Part shown: positions 47,350-56,900 of the stretch, in pieces | Numbering within the stretch: the first letter of the stretch is position 1 | Layout of the letters: each line of letters starts with the position of its first letter | From: Bradyrhizobium sp. CER78 | GTDB taxonomy: Bacteria > Pseudomonadota > Alphaproteobacteria > Rhizobiales > Xanthobacteraceae | Length of the DNA: 64,000 nt | Assembly: GCF_029846235.1 (NCBI RefSeq) | Contig: NZ_JARVWP010000009.1 | Location: 186,001 to 250,000 of the forward strand | Direction: 5' to 3' | Position numbers and translations under genes: made by a program | The notes under the pieces: generated by a model | What the model saw: only the letters and a program-made list of their open reading frames with translations | What the model was told of the DNA's origin: nothing | Databases searched by the model: none

Positions 47350-50300
47350 CTATACGGTCTGGGTCACGGTCTGTTGCCCGAACCCGTTCAAGGCGAATGT
47401 CTTGTTGTAGATCGGCGGGAACGTGCCGAGTTGGACAGTCGTACCGGCCTTGAACGCCGTAAACGAGCCGATATGACTGACGGAAAGCGCGAGCGCGGTG
47501 ATCGAGGCATTCATCGTGGCGCCGAGCGAGGTGTTGTTCGTCAACGTTGCCGTCGGCACCAGACCAAGGCCGAACTCGATCTTCCCGTCGTGGTTTGCGT
47601 CGTGAGTTGACGCGTTCGGAATCGTCAGCGGAGTACCGAACGACAGCGGCTCGACGGTCCCATCTTCCAGGACCAGTGCAGGCACCAGGCCGGAGGAGTT
47701 CAGATCGAACTTCTGCACCACGTTTAGTCCGATACCGAGAATCAGATCGAGAACATCGATCGACAACGGACCGATGTTGATGTCGGTCACGTCGGTGCCG
47801 AAGATGATGTTGCTGGCGATCGCGACGAGGTCGCCCGACAGGTTCACGATATCGTTGCTGGTCCCCTTACCGGAAATCGTGCCGGGGCCCGCGTTGCTGC
47901 CGTTGGTGTTCACATTGGGGAATGCCAGGGTCAGCTGCGCACCGCCGGGCAGGTTGATCGTCGTGCTCAGCTGGCTGCTCTTCAGACTGAAGCCCAGCAC
48001 CGGCTTGGTGAACGACCCGACGCTCACATGCGTACTTGGGCCGGCGCCGAAAACGGTGGCGTGCGCGCCGGCCGAAAGGCCAAGATCCAGCCCGAAGGTG
48101 AATGAGCCGCTTGGTCCATGCGCCGTGAAGTGCCCGCCGCCGAGTTGCACGTCGGTCGCCATGATCTGCATCGTGTCGGTGGTCTTGTTGTAGGTGGAGT
48201 CCAGCCCGACGTTGAACGGCAACGTTGCGCTGATATCACCTGCAGTGATCTTCAGGTCGGCCTGAACGCCTGCCCTGACGTGCAGGTTGGCGCCGGCGCT
48301 GGCGATCGTGGTAGAGAAACCAAGCGCACCGACCACGGCCTTCTTCGACGTGCTATAGCTCTTGTCAAGACCGAGGAATCCGGTGTTGAAGTCCTTGCTG
48401 AAGGCTGCGCCGGTATCCCAGATGCTCTGCCCGGAGGTCTGGAACGTCAGATTGGTCGAGGATTGAGCGTTGTCGATCACGATCGACTGGCTCGTGGTGT
48501 TCGAGGCGGACACGGTCGGGTTTTCCGTCTCGGCCGCCGTCGCAGTGATCCCCAACGAGTCAACGATGGAGGTGTTCGCCGGCATCAGAATGTCGACTTC
48601 GTCTTGAAAACTGCCCTGGTTGGATGGGTTGAGATTGATGGTATTGCCTGACAGCAATCCGAGCTTGTCTATGATCGACGTGGCGCCCGTCGTTCCGGTC
48701 AGGTTCAGCGCGATGCTCTGAACGAAATCCGAGCCCTGATTCACCGTCCCAAAGTCGCCCGATTGCGAGGTAATTTCCAGACGGACTTCGTTGATCGGGT
48801 CGCCCGGCTGCATCGGGAGCACCGTCACGTTCACGGCGGGCGTGTCCGCCACCGGCGTCTCCTTCACGGTAACCAGGGTTACCGCGTTGTTGCCCGCGCC
48901 ATTGGACGAATAGACCTGGAAAACATCCTGATCGCCGGTCGGCGTCCCGTTGACGAAATCGTCGAGCGTCGTCGGCGTGTAGATAAGGCTCTGTCCGTCA
49001 GGTGCGATGGTGACTGTGCCGTATTTTGGTCCGAGCGGCCCTGGAGCAACTCCCGTAATGCTCATGTTCGCGCCGCTGACCAGGTTTCCGATCGGAATAG
49101 TGATCGCGGTATCCTCAGGCGTCGTTTCGGTATCGGCGGTAATCGTCTGGGTGATGGTCGTGGACGCGGTCGCCGGGGAGCCGGTGTTTTCGACTTCCGC
49201 ATTGGTCCCCGTCATCGACAGGGTATCGCTGAACGTCGATCCGGCCGGCAACGAGACGAGCAGTTCGTCCGTGAACTGGCCCTGGTTGACAGGAGGCGTA
49301 ATCAGGTTGCCAGACAACAAGCCGTCGCTGTCAGTGACCGTAATTCCGCTGGTGTTGGTGCCGGTCAGTGAAAGGCTGAAGCTCTTGATGTAGTCCGACA
49401 TCTGATTGATCGTCGCGAAATCACCCGACGTGACGGTGATATCGAACCGCACCAGCGTCGCAGCGTCGCTGGCATGTGGCGCGGCGATTTGATCGACAAC
49501 CTTCGGTGGATCTGCAACGGGCACGGCATTCACGGTGACGAAGCTCGTGACCTCGCCGCCAAAACTGTCCGTCACGCAGACCTGGAACGCGTCCCGATTG
49601 CCGGTCAGAATGCCGTCAACATAATAGTCAAGCGTCGTCGGCGTATAGATCAGGCTCTTTCCGTCGGGCGAGATGGTCACCGTGCCGTATTGCGGCCCCT
49701 CAGGACCAGAGCCGATCTCGCCGATGCTCAGAATCGCACCGCTGTTCTTGTCGGTCGCGAGCGCGCTGACCGGAATGATGATTGACTGATCCTCCAGCGT
49801 AGTCACCGTGTCGGGCGTGGCTGTCGGCGCATACGGCGCGACCGTGTCGAGCTTCTGGCCGACACTCAGCGTTCTGACGCCGACGATGCCGGTTTCTCCG
49901 GTCGGGTGGAGGTCATCGATCGACAAGTCGTGCGCAGCGTCGCTCAAGACGAAGCTGGTTGAGTGGATGTCCAGATGATCGCTGCCGATACCGGCCAGCC
50001 CGAACTCCATCCCAACGTCAAACGCCGGCACCTTGGCGCCGTTCATGTTTACGCCGTTCTTCAGGTTGATCACGCTTCCGGCGCCCGTGACGAACTGCGT
50101 GATGTCGGGATCACCGGAGACCTGGAGGCTGGCCAGCTTGCCGTTCGTCAGATCGAAGAACAGACCCGACAGATCGGCCTTGGGCCCTTGCATCGTCACC
50201 GTGAAATCAAGGTTGCCGCCATCTTCGACGACTGTGACTTCTGCTCCGGGTGAGCCCGGTACTGTGAAAGTGATGCTTCGGGGGCATACGACTTCGCTCT

Positions 50301-50436
50301 TGGGTGGCGAGGTCGGATCGGTGGGAAGGAAGACTCCGTCAATGCTTCCGTAGAGCGCCGCAGGGAAGGTAGGGTCTAAGGGATTTCCATCGGACCAGTA
50401 CCAGAAGCCGTCCTTGCTCTTGAGGACCAACGCCAT
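47350..50436 (-). CDS. large repeat protein, presumed type I secretion cargo
   Basis: The 1028-aa protein has no signal peptide (MALVLKSKDGFWYWSDGNPL). It contains two tandem copies of a unit of about 225 residues (206-432 and 433-653), each beginning with a cadherin-like domain (YGTVTISPDGKSLIYTPTTL). A unique C-terminal part (654-1028) is rich in Ser, Thr and Gly and holds a calcium-loop-like DANHDGKIEFG. No RTX nonapeptides are seen. It lies first in the exporter operon, 28 bp before the ABC gene. Tyrosines next to acids (LDYYVDG at 269-275) are possible sulfation sites. Function is unknown; an adhesin or signal is plausible. Confidence 0.75.
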   Translation of the reverse strand: MALVLKSKDGFWYWSDGNPLDPTFPAALYGSIDGVFLPTDPTSPPKSEVVCPRSITFTVPGSPGAEVTVVEDGGNLDFTVTMQGPKADLSGLFFDLTNGKLASLQVSGDPDITQFVTGAGSVINLKNGVNMNGAKVPAFDVGMEFGLAGIGSDHLDIHSTSFVLSDAAHDLSIDDLHPTGETGIVGVRTLSVGQKLDTVAPYAPTATPDTVTTLEDQSIIIPVSALATDKNSGAILSIGEIGSGPEGPQYGTVTISPDGKSLIYTPTTLDYYVDGILTGNRDAFQVCVTDSFGGEVTSFVTVNAVPVADPPKVVDQIAAPHASDAATLVRFDITVTSGDFATINQMSDYIKSFSLSLTGTNTSGITVTDSDGLLSGNLITPPVNQGQFTDELLVSLPAGSTFSDTLSMTGTNAEVENTGSPATASTTITQTITADTETTPEDTAITIPIGNLVSGANMSITGVAPGPLGPKYGTVTIAPDGQSLIYTPTTLDDFVNGTPTGDQDVFQVYSSNGAGNNAVTLVTVKETPVADTPAVNVTVLPMQPGDPINEVRLEITSQSGDFGTVNQGSDFVQSIALNLTGTTGATSIIDKLGLLSGNTINLNPSNQGSFQDEVDILMPANTSIVDSLGITATAAETENPTVSASNTTSQSIVIDNAQSSTNLTFQTSGQSIWDTGAAFSKDFNTGFLGLDKSYSTSKKAVVGALGFSTTIASAGANLHVRAGVQADLKITAGDISATLPFNVGLDSTYNKTTDTMQIMATDVQLGGGHFTAHGPSGSFTFGLDLGLSAGAHATVFGAGPSTHVSVGSFTKPVLGFSLKSSQLSTTINLPGGAQLTLAFPNVNTNGSNAGPGTISGKGTSNDIVNLSGDLVAIASNIIFGTDVTDINIGPLSIDVLDLILGIGLNVVQKFDLNSSGLVPALVLEDGTVEPLSFGTPLTIPNASTHDANHDGKIEFGLGLVPTATLTNNTSLGATMNASITALALSVSHIGSFTAFKAGTTVQLGTFPPIYNKTFALNGFGQQTVTQTV

Positions 50437-50780
50437 CTCAGCCTCCCTCGATCATTGATGAAAAATCAAATTGCTACAATGCACCTCTCCTCGCGGAATC
50501 TCCTGCCCGGAGAGTCCGCGGTACTGCCAATGAAGATTGACTGACGAAAACGATATTGGGTAAGCGACGAAACTATTGCACGATCGCGTTGTCGCCACAA
50601 CGCTTATCGTTTCTACTTTTAACTAATACATCTTTAGATAGTACGATCGCGCAGCAAGAGAGCCGGCAATTGGATCGATGATCTCAAGTCGAAGCAGATA
50701 AATGCGCCCGCGATTGCATCGGCTCGATTGATCGACAGCGCTCTCCTATCTCCACATCAGCGAGCCGCGGAACACGGCGG
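50437..50780. other. leader/promoter region of the secretion operon
   Basis: This AT-richer stretch before the start at 50436 holds a GGGAGG ribosome site and a hairpin at 50492-50521. It also contains AT-rich sequence around 50560-50645 that is the best place for a promoter. No gene is seen. Confidence 0.5.
50492..50521 (-). promoter_or_regulatory. hairpin in the leader of the secretion operon
   Basis: CGCGGAATCTCC (50492-50503) and GGAGAGTCCGCG (50509-50520) pair over 12 bp with one mismatch around a five-base loop. It lies 55 bp upstream of the cargo start and could be an RNA structure or an operator. Confidence 0.45.
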
Positions 50781-50948
50781 TCGCCGATATTCGCGAACAG
50801 GCCGCACACGACGTTGCGTCGGCGATTGTCGCGGATGTTAGCAAAGCCATCGCTGTCCCGCTCGACGCTGGAAATCAGGCACGCATTGACGTCGCCGTTG
50901 CACGAATCATCAGGGAGTTCGATCAACTGGATATCGTGGCGCCTGCGG
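50781..50948 (+). pseudogene. remnant of a short-chain dehydrogenase gene
   Basis: Read in frame from 50781 the plus strand gives ADIREQAAHDVASAIVADVS, then KAIAVPLDAGNQARIDVAVA and RIIREFDQLDIVAPAA. This is the classical SDR stretch from the second beta strand (cofactor Asp) to the strand before the NNAG motif, which is lost. There is no N-terminal glycine loop and no catalytic domain. It is a decayed fragment that directly abuts the end of the exoprotein gene, probably left by a rearrangement. Confidence 0.6.
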
Positions 50949-50978
50949 CTTTGTGCGCCATGACGTGCTCCGATGCGA

Positions 50979-53900
50979 CTATCGCGACGTCACGCGCTGC
51001 CTTTCCTCATCCGTCAGCTGCCGCGCCTGCTCCGCCGTCAGACTGCCGCTGCCGACCACGCGAAACATGCTGTTCGGATCATAGCTCTGCCGCTCATTGT
51101 CGTCGCGGCGGCGCTCGTTGCCGCCAGGGTCCGACACTCCGTCGCCGCCGCCATAGCCTAGCACCTCGACAATGATGACCGACGGCTGGCCAGTGTTGGA
51201 GGCGGGTGCCGCGGCCGTTGGTTGCTGGGCCGCACCCGCAGTGTTGTTCGCCGCGGTCAACGCGCCCACCGGCGGCCCCTGCACCACCGGCACACCGACC
51301 GATGTGCCCTGCACCTGGATGTTGGCGACGTTGAGCACCTGGAGCGCTTCGAGAGTGAGATTGCCCGACACGCGAATTCCGGCCTCGCCGGCGTCGATCG
51401 TACCGTGCGGCGCGAACAGATCGACGTTGCCGGGAGGAACACCGGGAACACCAATCAGGGTTGCGATACCAGCACCGGTCTGCGGCGTGTTCGGCGTCTT
51501 GGCTGCGCGGCCATACTGATCGTAGACGACCAGGGGCGGCGATGTCACGATCGAGGTCTGCTTGCCCTTGCCAGCGTTGAGGTCGCCGTTGGTCGAGAAC
51601 ATCAGGATGTCGCCGCCGAGCTCGGTGAAGACGCGCGACTGCGCCACCACCACGCTGCGATCAGTGAAGATGTTGACGTCGCCGCCTTCGAGCGTCAGCA
51701 GGCCGGGGCGCGCGGTGTCGGTTTGCCCAGTCAGGTCGGGCGTCTGGTTCTCGATGCCAAGCGACACACCGCCACCGGGCGCAAGGATGTTGATGCTGCC
51801 GCCCTGCTCGGTGCGGATACGTGCGAGCTGGAACAGCGACAGATTGCCGGCATAGGCCGTGGTGGTCCCTCCGATCACGCTGCCCGGAAACAGAGTTTCA
51901 ATCGCCCGGTAGGCGCGATCGTAACCCTTGCCGCCGGCACCTTTTCCGTTTGCCGCCGCCTCGCCGCCCGCCTTGAGCTCGGCGAAATATACCTGCTCGA
52001 TGAACGGCAATTGTGCGGCCGGGGCGAGGTTGCGGAAGTCGGCCAGTGCCTGGTCGCGACCAAGCGCGACGCCCTCAATCATGCTCATGTAGCTCGTGAG
52101 TTGCGCAAGATAGCCTTGCGTCGTCGCATCGGTATTGCGCGGATCGAAATAGAGGTTGATGAAGTCCGTATTGTCGGGACCGTCGGCACCGGTGCCGACC
52201 ACGACGCCGATCGAGGCGCCGGTCGGCGGAAGCAGCGGATTGTCCGCGTTGCCGACCGACGTGATGCCAAGGCCCTGCGTCTTGAACTGGCCCAACTGAG
52301 CGACGATGTTGCGACCTGCAAGGACGGACAACGAGCCGGGTCCCTCCACGCGAATGTTGAAGAAATCCGGGTAGGCCAGGCTGCAGGGCTGACAGCTCGC
52401 AATGTCGCGCCCGGCCTGCACCAGCGAAGCATCGCCGGGCCCGGCATTCTCGATATCGATGACCGGCTGCATGATATCGAGGCCTGCGCGCACCTGCGCC
52501 CGCTCCGACGTCGCCAGCGCGAGTTTTGTCAGGCTGCCCTGGACCGCATAGACATGGACGGTGTGCGGATCGTTGAACTGCACCAGGTTCGACGGCAGCG
52601 ACAGGGGGCCACCGAACGTGTCGTAGGAGGACGGATTGAAGATTGTGCTCGCGTAATCGCTCCCTGACGGCGCCGAGGCGCCGTTGATTTGGCTCAGCAG
52701 TTCAGCCGCCGTCATGCTGACGCCAAAGCCGACGATATCCCGCTGCGCCAGCAGATCGAGGCGCGCCGTCGGCGCCGCCAGTGACGCTAGATAACTGAAG
52801 CCAAAGGTGCTTTGGAAAGTGCTGCCGGCCCGGATGGACCCTCCGGCTGCCGTCAACTCGAAGATCGGTGGCGCGAAATCACCGCTCACCGTGATGTCTC
52901 CGCCTTCCGAGAATTCGCTCAGAGCGCTGTTGGCCGTCATGCTGGTGAAGAAGCCCCAGGGCGACTGCGGGGTGTAGTAGAATGAGGGAGGCCCATTGCC
53001 CTCCAGGCCGGCCGGGATGCGATAGCTGCTAAAGCCCAATGGATCGGGCTGCTGCGTCGTTCGCGTCGGATCGCCGACGATCGCGTTGATCCCCCGGCGA
53101 GTCACCACGTTGAACTGGGCATCGCCGATCAGCAGATCCACCCGCGCAGTCGACAGGGAATTGGCGGCCAATGGCGCCATCCCGACCTCGCCGGCCTGGA
53201 TGTTGGCCGTCCCCTGCCCGACCAGCAGATTGGCGTAATTGATACCGCCTTCCACCGTGAGCGAGAGATTGCCGCCGCCATACACCGACAGGGCGCCGGT
53301 TGCACTCATTCCGCCTGTTGTCGGCACGCTGATGTCGACATTCCTGAGGTCGCCGTCGACAGCGACCCGGACGCTACCTCCTCCCAACGCACCAAGTCCC
53401 CTGAACGCGGCCACCGACGGGACTGAGTCGGTTCCGAAGTCGAGATAGGGTTGATAGTAAGTGCCGAAATTGAGGAACCAGGTCGGGCTGGCGGCGAACG
53501 GTTCGGTCCACAGCCAATAGGTATCGAGCGCAGTGGCCGCGTAGTCCTTCACGGCACCACCGTTGGTGTCGGCGCCGATCAGGCTGCCATGCACCTTGAC
53601 CGTGAGATTGCCACCACCGGTCTGATAGCTCGCGTTGAGTGTGGTGGGATAAAGCGTATCGAACGAGAGCAGATTGCCGTTCGCGTCGTAAGTGTAGCCG
53701 AGATAGCTGCTGTAGTCGTACGTATTTGCCGACAGGATCGGCGCGCGCGACGGCACCGCAAAATTCGGCGTGGCCTGCTCGCCCGCGGTGTAGATCCCGA
53801 ACGCGGTCTGGATGTCGATGTTTCCAGCCGCGGCAAGGACGAGGTCGCGGGCTCCGGTGCGCACGACGCTCGGAATCTGCACGACGATGCCGCTGTCATT

Positions 53901-56900
53901 GACGTTGCCGTCGATCAAGTAGGGCGCCGCGAAGATGATCGAGCCCGGCTCGGGATTGGCCGCCGTGGCCGCGGGACGCAATACGGTCGGCACGAGCGCG
54001 AGCGGATCGGCACCGGCGAGATCTGCGCCCGCGACCAGCCGCAACGTGGCGGAGCCCGAGCCCGCCGGCAACGGCGCCGCGATCGCGAAAATGCTGCCGT
54101 CCGGCGGACCGACCGGCGCCGCAAAGCCGTCGCTGAGGCTGCCATTGATCAGCAGGTTTCCGGCCGCACGCAGCGTCAGCACCATCGGCTCGCCATTGTA
54201 GCGATAGGTGTGCAGGTCGATTCCCGAGTTGGTCCTGGACGCATTTTGCAGCAGTTGCAGGTTGCCGCCACTGTCCAGCTCGATGCCGGGCATCAGGTGG
54301 AACGCGGTCACGGAGGTGCCGGTCAGCGACCCGATCCCGGCCTTGATATTTGCTGCGGCGATATAGGCCTGCGCATCGCTATCTGCCGTCGCCAGGCTGG
54401 TGTCGACATAGGGCGAGCCGGTAACGTCGTAGACCTTGACCGCCTCGACATCGATCTCGCGCGCGCCGACGACATGGACCCCGTTGTTGCGGATGCGCAC
54501 ACCGGTGGTGCCATCGGCGTTGACCGTCCGCGGCACGCGCAGCCAGAGCTGTCCACCGTTCTGCGCGATATTCGGATCAGCACCGGCAACGTTGATCGTC
54601 GGCGTGCTGCCGGAGCCGGCGTCGACATCGAATGTCAGCATGCCCGAGCTGTTACCGGCGAGGCCGAGCGTAACCGTACCGCCCCTGGCCGCGGTGGTGC
54701 CGGCATTGAGCACCGCATGCGCGCCGAGCTCCAGATTGTTGCCTGCGATCAGGCTGATGGTCGCATCGCTGCCGCCGCTCGCATCGATCAGGCCGGTGAC
54801 GGTGATGTTGCCACTGCTCGCGGTGAGCTCGACGTCGTGGGCGGTGATGTTGCCGACATTGATGTTGCCGTTTGCCAGCGTCAGCGCCTGCTCGCCCGAG
54901 AAACCCGCGATGCTGCCGAGCAGCGCGCTCGCGTTGCCTGAATTGACCGTGATGATCGCCTTGCCGCCGGGGTAGCGCGGATCGGCGCTGGCCAGCAGCT
55001 GACCGTCGAGATGGGCGGTCCCGTTCGGCGCCACGACGGTGAGCGTTCCGGCGTCGCCGCCCTGGTCGGAATCCACGACATCGAGCATGGGCAACGTCAC
55101 CGAGCCGAGCCGGCCACCGCGCAGGTCGACCGTCGCGCCGGAGGCAATCGCGACATCGCCATGCGCGGTCTGCAGCGTCACGCTGCCGGCCGGAGCAATC
55201 CGCACCACGTCGAAGAACGGCGTCACCGCCCCGGCGACGTTGGTGACCGACCCGGCCTGCAGCGTGATGGCGTTCTGCGCGGTGAAGGTGATCACGCCGG
55301 ACGGCAGGTTGATGGTGGTGCCCTGGACGATGCTCTGCGCCGAGACCGAGAGCGTCGCGCCGTTGGAGGCGGCGACTGGCTGGCCGGTACCGCCGGGCAG
55401 CGCGGCAAAGGTGACCGTGCCGGCATTGGCGACGAGCTGCGTCAGCGCGCCGGCCTGCGCCGTCACCAGCGGCGTCACGATCGTCAGACCTCCGCTGACG
55501 CTGAAGGTACCCGGCATGACCTCGCCGGGGGCGTAGGACACCGTACCGATCGTTTGCATCGCGCCCGCAGCGATCGGCCCCGCATAGGCGACGCCGCCGA
55601 TCACCTGCTGAGAAGCCGCCAGCGTCACGGCGTTGAAGCCGCCGAAGGCAAGGCTGCCGCCGCCGCCGAGCGTCAGTTGCGTTGCATCGATCTCGAACGC
55701 GCCCTGCCCGGTTCCTGTCGCCGCGGCGCCCGTTGCGCCGCCATTCAGCGTGATCGTGTTGGCGCGGAGCTTGACGCTGTCGTCAGCAGTACCAAAGCCG
55801 TTGATCACGGGCGCGCTCACCGTCAGCGCGGCGAGCAGGGGCTGGCCAGTCACCGGATCCAGATTGCCGAGATCGACCGAGCCATAGACGTTGATCGCCG
55901 AGGACGCCGACAGCACCAAATTGCCGGTCGCCGGCAGATTGCGCAGCGGATCTCCTTCGGACAACTGCGCAAGCAGGCTGGCGCTCAGGTTGAAGCCTGA
56001 CGCGCCGCCGGTTCCGAAATTGATCACGGGCACGCTGACCATCACGGTTGGCGCCGCAAGGCGCGCGGATGGATCCATCCTGATCGTGTTCGATGCGCTC
56101 AGCGCCAGCTCGCGGCCGCCGAGGATTTGCGCACCCGCGCCGATGTTCAGCCGGCTCGCGCTGCTACCCGTTGGCAACGTGACCGGCAGCACCGGCGCAT
56201 TGGACGCCAGCACGAAGGCGCCCGCTCCGCCTCCGCTGAGGCGCGCCAGCGCGATCGATCCCAGGGTCCTGCCGGTCTTCGGATCGTTCGGAAACAGGGT
56301 CGGGATCGCGCCGTACGACGTCGTGTCGATCAGCGCACCGGCGCCGATCGTGATCGCGCTGCTCGCTGTCAGCATGATTTCGGGCGCGGTCAGCACCGCC
56401 CCGCTGTCGATCTGGAGCTTCTGCGCCGCCGGCGTGATGGTCAGCACGTTGCCGTACAGGCTGCGCGTGCCGCCGATCAGAATGCTCTGCGCACCGATGC
56501 CGTCGATCGCATTCGCCAGCAGCCCGGTCATGCCCGCTGCTGCGGTCCCGCCCGGCGCGAGGATCTCGAGATTGGACGCGACGATATCGACCTGCCCGCC
56601 GCGGCCGCCGGCCGGCGCCGTGAAATTGCCGAACCCGCCTGAGGCCGGCAACGACAGACTGTTGATCGCATTGATGACGAGTTGCCCCGCATCGATCGGC
56701 AGATAGGGCGCCGCAATGCCGCTCGCCGCGGCCTTGGAGGCATAGAACTGGGTCGCCGTGGTTTCGGCATATTGCGACTGTTGGCGGACGACCGATCCGG
56801 GCGTGACGATGTAGACCGAGGGCAGCGGATCGCGGAAGCCGGTGTTGGCGACCTCGCCGTAGCCGAGCACCCGGTAGGAGCCGTCGCGCTGCGCGGAATT

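Noticed and set aside
47350..50436. RTX calcium-binding nonapeptides in the secreted protein
   Set aside because: No GGxGxDxxx series is present. Only one EF-hand-like loop (DANHDGKIEFG) was seen, so the RTX label was not used.
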